Shown here: in pieces, positions 9,182-17,542 of the stretch
Position numbering within the stretch: position 1 is the stretch's first letter
Layout of the letters: each line of letters opens with the position of its first letter
Virus record (IMG/VR): IMGVR_UViG_3300025869_000014
Span: 1 to 57,287 of that record
DNA: 57,287 nt
From: a virus
Reading direction: 5' to 3' (one strand)
Made by a program: the position numbers and the translations under genes
Notes under the pieces: generated by a model
What the model saw: only the letters and a program-made list of their open reading frames with translations
What the model was told of the DNA's origin: nothing
The model's database searches: none

Positions 9182-9390
9182 TAGTCTTTATAACCTCCGC
9201 CAGCAGCCTTGTAACGTTTTGCTAACATCTGAGCTTTTCTAGCAGACCACTGGCCGCTTGATCCACCTTTAGATCCAGATTTAATCTGATTAAACAATCG
9301 CTTTCTTAAAGCAGGCTTGGTGTAGTTGCCCGCTTCATTAACACGAGACTTAGCTTTTTTCTTAGCTGGCGCTTTCTTTTTAGCTGCCAT
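9181..9390 (-). CDS. Basic 69-aa conserved phage protein (GQWSARKAQ type)
   Basis: Starts with a Lys/Ala tail (AAKKKAPAKKKAKSR) reminiscent of histone H1 tails, followed by LRKRLFNQIKSGSKGG and GQWSARKAQMLAKRYKAAGG. The last block is a signature seen in many marine phages and bacteria. Role unknown; neighbours suggest a virion or packaging-associated protein. Confidence 0.65.
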   Translation of the reverse strand: MAAKKKAPAKKKAKSRVNEAGNYTKPALRKRLFNQIKSGSKGGSSGQWSARKAQMLAKRYKAAGGGYKD

Positions 9391-9797
9391 TATCCGTAAC
9401 TCTTACTAACCTGCATAACAATGTTATAAACATCACCGCTGCTTGCGCCTACTGTAGTAAACGAAATGTCGCCAGTTTTACCTGCTGCAGAATTATTAGG
9501 GATACCTGTAAATCCTGTGAAGTCTAAAGTGTCTGACCAGTCAGATTGAAGCTGCCAAGCAAGAACATCGGTAGTTGCGTCAAAAAGTATCTTTACGCCC
9601 ATACCGATAGTCACATAATAAATCTGCTGAATCGTTACGGAAGAGCAGGCAGCATTAGTCATAGGATCTGGAGCAAGGGCAGACGCATCTATCTTTACGA
9701 CAGCCGCCTCTCCTGAGCCATCAGAAACATTTGTAAATCGAAAGATGGCCGTTTTGCCATCGTCTTGAATAGTTTGTGTCGCTACTGCATCAGCCAT
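9390..9797 (-). CDS. Small beta-rich virion protein
   Basis: 135 residues from the ATG at 9797, preferred over an in-frame ATG at 9821 because GGAGG sits five bases before it. The sequence (ADAVATQTIQDDGKTAIFRF) is beta-rich and resembles small structural proteins next to capsid genes in marine podoviruses. It comes just after a terminator-like hairpin. No known catalytic motif. A minor capsid or tail-tube role is inferred. Confidence 0.65.
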   Translation of the reverse strand: MADAVATQTIQDDGKTAIFRFTNVSDGSGEAAVVKIDASALAPDPMTNAACSSVTIQQIYYVTIGMGVKILFDATTDVLAWQLQSDWSDTLDFTGFTGIPNNSAAGKTGDISFTTVGASSGDVYNIVMQVSKSYG

Positions 9798-9810
9798 TGC
9801 GTCCTCCAAT

Positions 9811-9830
9811 AAAGGGGGCAAAGCCCCCTA
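9811..9830 (-). terminator. Terminator-like hairpin
   Basis: On the minus strand GGGGGC, loop TTT, GCCCCC is followed by TTTATT. It lies in the short gap after the stop of the 151-aa protein (9836-10291) and upstream of the ribosome site at 9797. A perfect 6-bp GC stem with a short U-rich tail makes a partial terminator plausible. Confidence 0.6.
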
Positions 9831-9835
9831 TACAA

Positions 9836-10291
9836 TTAAGAAAGGTTATTGTTTTGGATATAAAGGACAGTAGCTGTAGCTGCTCCAGTAGTACCATCTT
9901 CGTTACCCGCAACAAAGTCAGCATAAACATAAATGTCTGTCGTACCAACGTCCGTGGCTTCCGTATCAAGAGTACCGTGAGTAGTGGCTAGTGCCTTAAC
10001 GTTAGTTGCAGATATAAATGCATCTCCGTCAGCAGAAGTTCCTACTGCTACTGTAGCAGTGCCGCCATCATTGCTTACAGTTGTAACGTTTAAAATAACA
10101 TCCACAATCTGTGAGTTTGCTGGAACAACAGCAACTTGCTGATTTAAAGCGTCTGCGCCAATAATATCTAGAACGGCTGATTGCGCCATAACAACAGATC
10201 CAACGTTTGCTACATCAGTGCCAACGGTAGATCCAGTAGTATCTTTAAGAGTTCCAGCTTTAATTGGGCCAGAAAAAGTAGTAGTTCCCAT
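9836..10291 (-). CDS. Small virion protein, possible capsid-associated
   Basis: 151 residues; Val/Thr/Ala/Gly-rich and beta-predicted, with a 'VVPANSQIVDVILNVTT' strand pair and a 'DIYVYADFVAGNEDG' segment. It sits immediately downstream of the major capsid gene, set off by terminator-like hairpins on both sides. That suggests a separately tuned, perhaps abundant, virion protein. No named family recognised. Confidence 0.65.
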   Translation of the reverse strand: MGTTTFSGPIKAGTLKDTTGSTVGTDVANVGSVVMAQSAVLDIIGADALNQQVAVVPANSQIVDVILNVTTVSNDGGTATVAVGTSADGDAFISATNVKALATTHGTLDTEATDVGTTDIYVYADFVAGNEDGTTGAATATVLYIQNNNLS

Positions 10292-10319
10292 GTGATTTCT
10301 CCTGTCTTGGGATTGTCAG

Positions 10320-10335
10320 TGTTTCATGTGAAACA
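10320..10335. promoter_or_regulatory. parS-like: parS-like ParB-binding site
   Basis: The sequence TGTTTCATGTGAAACA differs from the bacterial parS consensus TGTTNCACGTGAAACA at only one central position. It is an inverted repeat (TGTTTCA / TGAAACA around TG) in the 93-bp gap between the major capsid gene and the next gene, so coding does not explain it. No ParB-like gene was seen in the window; host ParB would be the reader. Chance occurrence remains possible. Confidence 0.5.
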
Positions 10336-10356
10336 TCTGTCAGGAATTATTATAAC

Positions 10357-10378
10357 AAAAAGGGGGCTAATGCCCCCC
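10357..10378 (-). terminator. Rho-independent terminator after the major capsid gene
   Basis: Reading leftward, GGGGGC, loop ATTA, GCCCCC is followed by TTTTTG. It is a perfect GC stem with a U-run a few bases after the capsid stop codon. It probably ends or attenuates the abundant capsid transcript. Confidence 0.85.
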
Positions 10379-10384
10379 TTAAGT

Positions 10385-11323
10385 TTAACTTGAACCGGGA
10401 GACCCGTAAACTCCAAGTGGATCAGATACTCCAAACGAGTAACGTTCACGCGCTTTATAGCGCACGTTACCTGTATCGAAGTCACCGTCCATAGAAGTTT
10501 CAAGTGCGGTTCTTTCAAAGTGCTTCATACCATTAGGGATATCCGTAATGATAAAGAAAGCGTTGCTGTCGGTGAGGTAATGATTAACGCTATAACCTTC
10601 TGGGATTGCGCCCATATTGCGAATAGAGTTAATGTCATTATCTGCTGTGCCAACTCGCTGAGTAGATTCAAGCAAGCGATCTGCTGTAAACATCAAAGCG
10701 GGTGGAACAATCAAACGACGAGGGCGAGCAGCAATTAACAAACCTCTTTCATCAGTGAATGCTGCAATATCAATAATTGCATTTTCCAAAGATGTTTCAT
10801 TAAGGTCAGCAGCCGTCACAGGACGGTTGTTGTTTTTGCCACCACTAACCAAGGGGTGACCATCACCTCCGGTTACTCCGTCACCAGATGCAGTGAACAG
10901 GTTTACACCATCACCAGACTGATAACTATTTGAGAAGCCATTGTTAAGAGGGAATACCGACTTAACTTGCTTCGTGTATGCCATAGCGCGAGCAAGAGCT
11001 TTGGTGTAGCGAGCAGAAAGCGAATCGTAAAGATTATCTTCCATTGCTTCTTCAGTAATACTGAAGCCCATAGCAATTGTTTCGTGGTTATAGCGAGCTG
11101 TAAAAGACTCCTGTGCAGAGTCATAACTGATGGCAGAGCCTTCAGCTTTAACTGGTGCAGCAGCAAATCCAGACAGCTTTACTTCTTCTTCAAAAGAACG
11201 ATCAGAACTTTCTGTCTCATAAATGAGAGTGTGTTCATCTTCGTACTTCTCATACTCCAAACCAAATAAGGCATTAAGCCCCGGCAGGAGTTCTTTAAGC
11301 ATTTGCGCTCTTGAAATAGCCAT
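10385..11323 (-). CDS. Major capsid protein
   Basis: 312 residues. It lies downstream of portal and scaffold, just after a putative decoration protein, and is followed by a strong terminator, the usual place for the major head protein. Recognisable parts: an N-terminal helix (MAISRAQMLKELLPGLNALF), an E-loop-like acidic region (residues 25-60), 'MGFSITEEAMEDNLYDSLSA' spine-helix region, and a P-domain/A-domain block 'ARPRRLIVPPALMFTADRLL' with 'GYSVNHYLTDSNAFFIITD'. These fit HK97-fold capsid proteins of the Mu gpT-like group. Ribosome site AAGGAG precedes the start. Confidence 0.8.
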   Translation of the reverse strand: MAISRAQMLKELLPGLNALFGLEYEKYEDEHTLIYETESSDRSFEEEVKLSGFAAAPVKAEGSAISYDSAQESFTARYNHETIAMGFSITEEAMEDNLYDSLSARYTKALARAMAYTKQVKSVFPLNNGFSNSYQSGDGVNLFTASGDGVTGGDGHPLVSGGKNNNRPVTAADLNETSLENAIIDIAAFTDERGLLIAARPRRLIVPPALMFTADRLLESTQRVGTADNDINSIRNMGAIPEGYSVNHYLTDSNAFFIITDIPNGMKHFERTALETSMDGDFDTGNVRYKARERYSFGVSDPLGVYGSPGSS

Positions 11324-11336
11324 TACTTAATTCTCC

Positions 11337-11924
11337 TTATACGCCAAGCTTGGTTTCGTAAGCGTGACTCAAAGGCAGATAAGTCACGATGCAGTCAGTA
11401 TAGGCATCGCCTACAGCACTGGTCGGGCCATCTACGAAGTCAACGATACGCAGTGGAAGTGTATTAGTCGTAGCAATAGAGCCGCCATCTAGCGCGTTTC
11501 TGCTTCGACCGATTGAAGTTGATCCAGCAGTGCTAACCGCTGAAACGTTGTTGCCTAATCCAGTCTGAGCAATTGCTTCGTCAGCCTGCATGCGGAACAG
11601 CAGCTTAGGATCATCAACAACATACGCAACAATATCCGAAGCGGCAGTTGACGCTGGGAAGTATTGAGCAAATGTTTTCTGGTTGGTATTAGGATCTGTG
11701 TAAGCACAACCTACAAAGATTCCAACGGTGCCAGCAACAACAGAAGTTGTTACAGCGGCTTTTTCAACAGTGCCAGCAGCAACTAACTTTACGAAATCGC
11801 CGTAAAAGATAGCAGTGCCATAACCACTTGCAATTTTGATATGACGAACTTTGCCCGTAAACGAGCCACTCGCACTCAAAGTATCAACTGGTTCGGCACC
11901 CATAGGGGTTGCAGTAGTAGCCAT
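11337..11924 (-). CDS. Putative capsid decoration / minor capsid protein
   Basis: 195 residues, Ala/Thr/Val-rich, beta-predicted. It begins 'MGAEPVDTLSASGSFTGKVR' and ends with 'CIVTYLPLSHAYETKLGV'. Placed between the scaffold-side genes and the major capsid gene, where decoration proteins are common. A strong ribosome site (AAGGAGG) predicts high expression. The function is inferred from position and composition. Confidence 0.6.
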   Translation of the reverse strand: MATTATPMGAEPVDTLSASGSFTGKVRHIKIASGYGTAIFYGDFVKLVAAGTVEKAAVTTSVVAGTVGIFVGCAYTDPNTNQKTFAQYFPASTAASDIVAYVVDDPKLLFRMQADEAIAQTGLGNNVSAVSTAGSTSIGRSRNALDGGSIATTNTLPLRIVDFVDGPTSAVGDAYTDCIVTYLPLSHAYETKLGV

Positions 11925-11964
11925 TATTGGCCTCCTTACTTATTAGAAGCCTCTCTTTTTGAGA

Positions 11965-12420
11965 TTAACTTCTGCCAAAAGTTGTTCTCGTATTTCGCTC
12001 AGGTTTCATAAGCGGCATACGAGGATCATTTTCACGCAAGAAGTTGTTATCAACGGACTCCATCTGATTTGCTGCAACTCTTTCAAAGTGTTCAGTTCGT
12101 GACTTGATCTTCTCCGCAGGAGCTTTACAAAGTAACAAACCGCCAACTTCAACATTGCCGACAAATCTTGAGTTAAGATCTGACACAAGTTCTAGTTCTG
12201 GATGATCTTCTGCCTTTACAGGAATCCAACCTTCTCTCATTGATCTAGAAACGTTTGTGTTATCAGATTGACCCAAAATACTAGTCCGAATCCAACGAAA
12301 TGTCCAACCATCCTGTTCCTTTGGTGTAGGCAAAATAGATGCCGGAGACCAACTGTCGTCTGATCGGTACTGTTCTTCTTTTCGCGTGTTGTTTTCTCTG
12401 GGGGTGCGCTCTGTTGCCAT
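11965..12420 (-). CDS. Virion-operon protein, unknown
   Basis: 151 residues, with charged disordered ends and a core containing 'DGWTFRWIRTSILGQSDNTN', 'MREGWIPVKAEDHPE' and 'GGLLLCKAPAEKIKSRTEHF'. This core recurs between scaffold and capsid genes of marine podoviruses in my experience; no function has been assigned that I know. Probably a minor capsid or assembly protein. Confidence 0.65.
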   Translation of the reverse strand: MATERTPRENNTRKEEQYRSDDSWSPASILPTPKEQDGWTFRWIRTSILGQSDNTNVSRSMREGWIPVKAEDHPELELVSDLNSRFVGNVEVGGLLLCKAPAEKIKSRTEHFERVAANQMESVDNNFLRENDPRMPLMKPERNTRTTFGRS

Positions 12421-12432
12421 TACCTTTCTCCT

Positions 12433-13485
12433 TTAGAGTAGCTCGGCTTGTCGGGCATACTGTTCGTTTGTAACTCCAAGTCGCTTGGCGAGGGCTACTT
12501 GAGTGGCCGTTAACCGTACTTTGCGCGGTTTAGCACCATTGTTCCTTGCGGAAGATGCTACCACCGTCGAGGGTCTACCAGTTGTCACGGACGCGCTACG
12601 GCCATTCGTATCGCTTGAATCCAACCAGTCGTAATCTGGAAATGCCGACTTAACCTTGTTATCAATGTAATCAAAATATTCTTTTGATCTCACATCAACA
12701 CCTGATCGAACGGCCTGCGTGTGCGCTCCATACGCTAACGCAGTCATATCTTCATAGCCTTCAGCCATGAACCAATTATTTTTTTGTGCCCATTGTTCTG
12801 CTTCAGGTGTAACTTGAGGCTGAACTTGCTGCTGCTGTGCAGCTACATTTTGAGCAGCTCTTCTAGCAATATCCTGCTGATAAGCTTGTTGTTGATAAGC
12901 TTGAGCATTCTGAGCTTGAGCATTTAAGTTGTTTTTATACTTTTCAATATCTGAAATTTCAGACTGAGCCCTAAGCATTTGCTCTTGAGTATTTACAACT
13001 CCATCCGTATCGCCTTCTTCATAGGCTTTACGATACCCTTCTTTTGCTTGAGCAAGATGCAGCTGAGCTCGTTCTCTAATTTGATCAACTAAAGCGGCTT
13101 CACCTCTTGTAATAAGAGACTCTTGCTCTTGAGCTTTGCTTGCATATTGCTGAGCAACCTTAACAGCTTCTTCCCGCATTCTTTCTGCGGACTCTCGCTG
13201 ACGGCGCTCTTCATGATAATCAAACTTAAGCTTGTTAAGTCTTTTCTGAACCTTGTCAGAATACTGACCAAGTTCTTCATCATCATCTTCAGAAGATTGA
13301 GAGGCTTTTGCAGGTCTCCTGTCTTCTTGAGGACGGTCATCAACTATCTCAAACTCGTACTCGCTAGACTCAGAGCCTGTATCAGCTTCTTTCTTTTTTC
13401 CGTGCGTAGTTTTTATGCCGAAAAATTTATCTTCTGCGCTATGAGAAGAATCCTCAGAACTTTCGTTTTCTAATAATTCACTCAT
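12433..13485 (-). CDS. Capsid scaffold protein
   Basis: 350 residues. Residues 1-70 are acidic and Ser/Glu/Asp-rich; 75-240 form long Gln/Ala/Glu coiled coils (EERRQRESAERMREEAVKVA); and the C-terminus from about 300 is basic (NNGAKPRKVRLTATQVALAK). Acidic front, helical rod and basic capsid-binding tail are the scaffold pattern of P22/T7-like phages. It lies between the co-chaperonin and the capsid genes, and its ATG overlaps the co-chaperonin stop (ATGA), so expression is coupled. Confidence 0.75.
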   Translation of the reverse strand: MSELLENESSEDSSHSAEDKFFGIKTTHGKKKEADTGSESSEYEFEIVDDRPQEDRRPAKASQSSEDDDEELGQYSDKVQKRLNKLKFDYHEERRQRESAERMREEAVKVAQQYASKAQEQESLITRGEAALVDQIRERAQLHLAQAKEGYRKAYEEGDTDGVVNTQEQMLRAQSEISDIEKYKNNLNAQAQNAQAYQQQAYQQDIARRAAQNVAAQQQQVQPQVTPEAEQWAQKNNWFMAEGYEDMTALAYGAHTQAVRSGVDVRSKEYFDYIDNKVKSAFPDYDWLDSSDTNGRSASVTTGRPSTVVASSARNNGAKPRKVRLTATQVALAKRLGVTNEQYARQAELL

Positions 13486-13859
13486 GCTTTAACAATCCCC
13501 CTTGGATCTTCAACTACAGCTTCGACACTGTCATCGTTGATTAACCTAAACTCTTTGCCGTGAACTTTGAATCGAGTACCTGAATAAGATCTCATTATGA
13601 TCCAATCGCCATCTTTGCAAAAAGAGCCGGAAGGAAATCTGTTTGGATCATTGTAGCAATCTGGCCCCATTTTAAGAACCATGCCACAAATAGATCCAAG
13701 CTCTTCTTCTTGAATAGTCTTCATAGACTTAATAATCCCGCCATCATACTCTGACTCAGGATTTGGTAGCGCAATCAATATCTTGTAGCCCTTAGGCTCA
13801 GGCAGTTGAGTTGCGTTTCGAGACTCTTCAGTCTCTATTGGCTGAGCAGCTTCGCTCAT
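13482..13859 (-). CDS. GroES-like co-chaperonin
   Basis: 125 residues from ATG 13859, which has AAGGAG six bases upstream; a longer in-frame start at 13937 lacks this. The fold reads like GroES/T4 gp31: first strand 'GYKILIALPNPESEYDGGII', a mobile-loop-like stretch ending in GGII, then 'LGSICGMVLKMGPDCYND', a Pro-Ser-Gly turn, 'CKDGDWIIMRSYSGTRFKV', and the terminal strand 'DDSVEAVVED', parallel to the 'ESDILAIVE' end of GroES. It would cap host GroEL while folding capsid protein. It sits between portal and scaffold, consistent with that job. Sequence identity to GroES is low, so a structure prediction matters. Confidence 0.7.
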   Translation of the reverse strand: MSEAAQPIETEESRNATQLPEPKGYKILIALPNPESEYDGGIIKSMKTIQEEELGSICGMVLKMGPDCYNDPNRFPSGSFCKDGDWIIMRSYSGTRFKVHGKEFRLINDDSVEAVVEDPRGIVKA

Positions 13860-13920
13860 ATCTTCTCCTTGCATCGGGATAACGCCCGAAGTCGCTTGCA
13901 CTAGGAAACGCCTAGAGTCG

Positions 13921-14118
13921 TTATTGCGCTCTCTCATATCGAGACTTAGCGTCCAAGATCTCTCGCTCTGCTTGAGCTAGACCTTGTATTATTCCGCAGC
14001 ACTTAGTGTACTCCGGATAATCTTTACATCCACCACTGCTTATGTGGTCATTGATGTCTTTCATTTGATCGTTAACATTTGACCTTAAATAGTCAAACAT
14101 GTCTACTTCTTTTGTCAT
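13921..14118 (-). CDS. Small protein between portal and co-chaperonin
   Basis: 65 residues, helical, with one CGII-type Cys pair (KCCGIIQGLAQAEREILDAK). ATG overlaps the portal stop (ATGA). Small helical proteins with this 'CKDYxEYxxxCGxIxGLxxAExEI' layout are common next to podovirus portals. Function not known; possibly portal assembly. Confidence 0.65.
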   Translation of the reverse strand: MTKEVDMFDYLRSNVNDQMKDINDHISSGGCKDYPEYTKCCGIIQGLAQAEREILDAKSRYERAQ

Positions 14119-16586
14119 TTATTACCCATAATATCTTTTGCAACTTCAACGCCTAACTTAGCGCCAGAAAGCTGATCTTGTGCAGCTATCCTTGCTGATT
14201 CAAGTTCTTCCCTAGAATTTGTTTCAGCTATCTTTGCGCCAAGCTTTGCTGTTTCTAGTCGCTCTTGTTGATCTAGTTTTTCTTTATCAAGCTGAGCCTT
14301 AGCCATTGCTTTTTGCATATCAAGCTCTATCTTAGCCATTTCTGACTGCGCTTTTTGCTGAACTTCCTGTTGTTTAATCTGAAGTTCCTGCATTTGCATT
14401 TGAACAATAGGGTCTTGCATATTCTTTTGTGCTTGTTCTGCTTGCTGTTCTTTTGCAGCTTTGCCTGTTATTTGCGCTGCAGCAGGCGCTACTAGTCTAG
14501 ATATTCTGTATTCAATATCCTCAGGCAGCGATTCGTTTGGACTAGGAAGCTCTACGCCCAATTCTTTTTCGACTTCTTGTCTGTACTTAAATGCTAAATG
14601 CTCTTGAACATGTGCCGCCATTTCTGCAATTGCTTTCTTTGCATTAGGACTCTTGCCCATAATCTCCATAACCTGAGGGTTCTCAGTTAGGCTCATGTGA
14701 GTTTGAATATGAGCTTCGTGATCTTGGTAGATAAACGCCTTAAGCGGCTTGCCATTAATAATGTCCATGTTTTCACTGACTGGATCAGTGGGCTTCATGT
14801 CTTTTTCTGTAGGAACAATCTTATCTGCGTCCTGAATGCCTAGGATATCCAGCATTTGACGGTGCAATAACGGCATGTCGTACATTTCGGGTGCTTGAGC
14901 GGCTAATTGTAGCGCCGCTTGGTACTGCATTATCCTTTGAGCCATCGTTCCAGCGTTAGGATCACTAACGGGTATGATGTCTACACGGTCATCGAAGTCC
15001 TCGGACACTAAATCGTTGCTATCAGGCAGGTATGGGTACTTTTCTGGGCCAAAATCACGGACAAGACCGCTTAATATACGCAATTCTACCCGCATAGAAG
15101 CGTGTAATCGGGCCTGAATCGCGCTCATAACCTTCATTGACCGCTCTAGTATAGCCAATGTTGTCCCGACAGGTGCTTCTGCGTTCATATCTGCTGCTTT
15201 TACGTCTCCTGCGGACGCAAATCGCCTGCCTTCTTCTACAATGTCGCCCATTAACTGATATAGAACGTTACTTGGCTCTTTGTAAGGCAAATAACTAATG
15301 TTATCCCTGATTGCACCGCCCGGAACGTCTACATCCCGGAATTCTCCCGGCATAATTGGCGTATCGTCGCCTTTAATTCTAAGTCCTCTAGACTTAAGAC
15401 CGCCCGGAAGGTTGGACAGAGTACCTGCGTCTACTAATTGGCGCAGCAAAGAGGTAGCAGACTTGGCTAATCCTCCAATCATGTGGATTAAACCAAATCC
15501 ATAGAATCCTAGTCCGGGAACGTACTGGTAATGAACAAAATGTTCTCGCTTAATCTTAAGATCATCTCCTTCATACCAGTTTCTTCTTATAGACAGGACA
15601 TCTCTAGAGCCTGAATCAATAGAAACAACATAAGGTAAGGCTATTCCGGTAGGTTCGCCGTTTTCTTCGTCTTCAAATCCCAAAAGATCTAAGTTAACTT
15701 GGATCTCAAGTATCGTGTGTCTAGAGTCAAGGTCATAACTGGCACTATCGCCAGTCAATCTGTTGTATTTTTCCTGTATTTCATCAACATTATTTGATGG
15801 TGCCCCAAGATCTATGTCTCTATAGAATCCTGACACTTGCAACTTGCGAATCTCATTAGACGAACGCTTCATTATATGCGTTGCTCTTTCACAAGTTGTT
15901 AAATCGGCAGCGCCATAGCTAACAACAAAGTCTTCAGCCGGGACAAACATGCTGCAGGGTCTGCCCATACCGGGATCGTAGTAAATTTTTCTAAACGCAC
16001 TGCCTGCTAAGGGCAAAGAAAACAACATCTTTTCTGTTTCAGAGCGATACTCTGTCATCTTTTCTGTTAGCAAGTAGTTTAAATAGTTCTGGACTCTATA
16101 AGCCTGCTTTTCCTTATCGTCTGTGATCGTGCCAACAACAGATGTTTTTACAGGGCCGCTTGCAGGAAACAGTTCTTGTATAGATTGTGACTGGAACTTA
16201 ATAACTGAATCAGATAGTAGCGGGTGAAAAACTCCGCAGGCTCCATCCCAAGGCGTAGTTCTGTCCTCGTTTTTTAGCCCAAGAAGATCAAGACCGTCAA
16301 CGTAAGCTCTTTCCCAATCAGCCCTGCTTTCTTTGTCTGCTTTAAACTGTCCAATTAAATCTGAAGCAATTGTATTTAGTTCTGCCTCATCAACAACATC
16401 AGCTAGGTTAGCGTCATGAGGAAGCATCCCTAGTGAAGCTAGTGTGCTTGCATCCGGATCAAAATCTAAAATAACGCCGCCATCTTCTGTTTCAATAGAA
16501 ACGGCTTCGGGATTTTCTATTTCAATCTCAAGACCCTGTCCTTCCCCTATTAAGGGATTGGAGCGCAAACTTCTATCAATAGCCAT
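14115..16586 (-). CDS. Portal protein
   Basis: 823 residues, the dodecameric ring through which DNA enters. Diagnostic parts: 'RADWERAYVDGLDLLGL' and 'TTPWDGACGVFHPLLSDSVI' near residues 90-130, a clip/wing core to about 450, 'RRFASAGDVKAADMNAEAPV' and 'TLAILERSMKVMSAIQARLH' near 460-500, and a long Gln/Lys/Glu coiled coil from about 715 to the end (barrel/tunnel helix). Its length is typical of podovirus portals with an extended C-terminal barrel. It is encoded downstream of terL, with two small genes between. Confidence 0.9.
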   Translation of the reverse strand: MAIDRSLRSNPLIGEGQGLEIEIENPEAVSIETEDGGVILDFDPDASTLASLGMLPHDANLADVVDEAELNTIASDLIGQFKADKESRADWERAYVDGLDLLGLKNEDRTTPWDGACGVFHPLLSDSVIKFQSQSIQELFPASGPVKTSVVGTITDDKEKQAYRVQNYLNYLLTEKMTEYRSETEKMLFSLPLAGSAFRKIYYDPGMGRPCSMFVPAEDFVVSYGAADLTTCERATHIMKRSSNEIRKLQVSGFYRDIDLGAPSNNVDEIQEKYNRLTGDSASYDLDSRHTILEIQVNLDLLGFEDEENGEPTGIALPYVVSIDSGSRDVLSIRRNWYEGDDLKIKREHFVHYQYVPGLGFYGFGLIHMIGGLAKSATSLLRQLVDAGTLSNLPGGLKSRGLRIKGDDTPIMPGEFRDVDVPGGAIRDNISYLPYKEPSNVLYQLMGDIVEEGRRFASAGDVKAADMNAEAPVGTTLAILERSMKVMSAIQARLHASMRVELRILSGLVRDFGPEKYPYLPDSNDLVSEDFDDRVDIIPVSDPNAGTMAQRIMQYQAALQLAAQAPEMYDMPLLHRQMLDILGIQDADKIVPTEKDMKPTDPVSENMDIINGKPLKAFIYQDHEAHIQTHMSLTENPQVMEIMGKSPNAKKAIAEMAAHVQEHLAFKYRQEVEKELGVELPSPNESLPEDIEYRISRLVAPAAAQITGKAAKEQQAEQAQKNMQDPIVQMQMQELQIKQQEVQQKAQSEMAKIELDMQKAMAKAQLDKEKLDQQERLETAKLGAKIAETNSREELESARIAAQDQLSGAKLGVEVAKDIMGNK

Positions 16587-16864
16587 TAGCCATCCTTTCT
16601 AAATACTTGAGGTCTTGCTGCACCAGAACCACGAGCCATTGTTTTGCCTCCAGTCTTACCACCTTTAGCCATGCCTTTGGTTTTGCCGCCCATAAAATAA
16701 CCCTTAGCGCCCGGAACTTTTCGACCAGCACTCATCTTGCCAACGCCATCAGCAGCAAAGAAAGGAACCTCTTTACCCTGTTTGTTGGTGGTCATTTTTA
16801 ATTTACCGCCATTGGACATGCCTTTGGTCTTACCACCCGACATGTAACCTTTAGTTTTCTTCAT
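16586..16864 (-). CDS. Small Gly/Lys repeat protein
   Basis: 92 residues made largely of 'GGKTKGMxxGGK' units: four copies of KTKGM or similar, in GYMSGGKTKGMSNGGKLKM and GYFMGGKTKGMAKGGK. Basic and probably disordered. Such peptides occur in marine phage packaging operons with no known function. A DNA- or membrane-binding role could suit the composition. Confidence 0.55.
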   Translation of the reverse strand: MKKTKGYMSGGKTKGMSNGGKLKMTTNKQGKEVPFFAADGVGKMSAGRKVPGAKGYFMGGKTKGMAKGGKTGGKTMARGSGAARPQVFRKDG

Positions 16865-17542
16865 TTAATCCTCACTGTACAAGTTGTCAAAAACTCGCTT
16901 TGTGTCATGAATATACTCTACATCATCTTTCGAGTTGTAGGTTCGTTGATTAGGTCTAAAGTCTGGCGCACCAACCCCAGTCTCAAACCAAGCTGGATGC
17001 GTAACTCTTACCCTGTTATTAGGCAGCGCAACAATATTTCCTGTGTACTCCCCAGCGTCAAGCAGCTCTAGCACATGACTTTGTTTGTGCTGTGCTGGGT
17101 CATCCGCTACTTCGTTATCGGTATAGTCTACAGTAAAATAATACTTTGCGGGGTAAAACTCTCCGTCTACTTTGGCAAGCCAAGGCGCTGGGCTTGCTCT
17201 TTCTATCTGATAAACCGCATGGGTATGTGACATACAGTCCCAAGGCTGTGCTGCCCAGACAGGTAACTCCTTAGGCCACTCTTCAAAAGGAGTGTCGCCT
17301 ACTAATGCGGTGATGGGCATTCTTGCCCACATGGCCCCGCCATGAATGTTTTGCTGATCTTCCTCATCGTAAGTTTCAGCGCCAGTAAAAATAACCTGAA
17401 AGCTTAAGCATCTTTTTGGCATTGTTGTAACAGCCACAACCATTGCATGCAAAAACTCTCCATGATACTTCTGGTTGTTATGCGTGTATTCTTTTCTAAC
17501 CCAGCATTTAAAGTACGGAATGTTACTTTGTAAGAAGGCCAT
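16865..17542 (-). CDS. Conserved protein between terL and portal, unknown
   Basis: 225 residues. Contains 'FLHAMVVAVTTMPKRCLSFQ', 'GGAMWARMPITALVGD', 'WPKELPVWAAQPWDCMSHTH' and 'NIVALPNNRVRVTHPAWFET'. The last block is a signature of a marine phage family always near the terminase, to my knowledge without an assigned role. Start abuts the terL stop by one base. Possibly involved in packaging or portal docking. Confidence 0.7.
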   Translation of the reverse strand: MAFLQSNIPYFKCWVRKEYTHNNQKYHGEFLHAMVVAVTTMPKRCLSFQVIFTGAETYDEEDQQNIHGGAMWARMPITALVGDTPFEEWPKELPVWAAQPWDCMSHTHAVYQIERASPAPWLAKVDGEFYPAKYYFTVDYTDNEVADDPAQHKQSHVLELLDAGEYTGNIVALPNNRVRVTHPAWFETGVGAPDFRPNQRTYNSKDDVEYIHDTKRVFDNLYSED

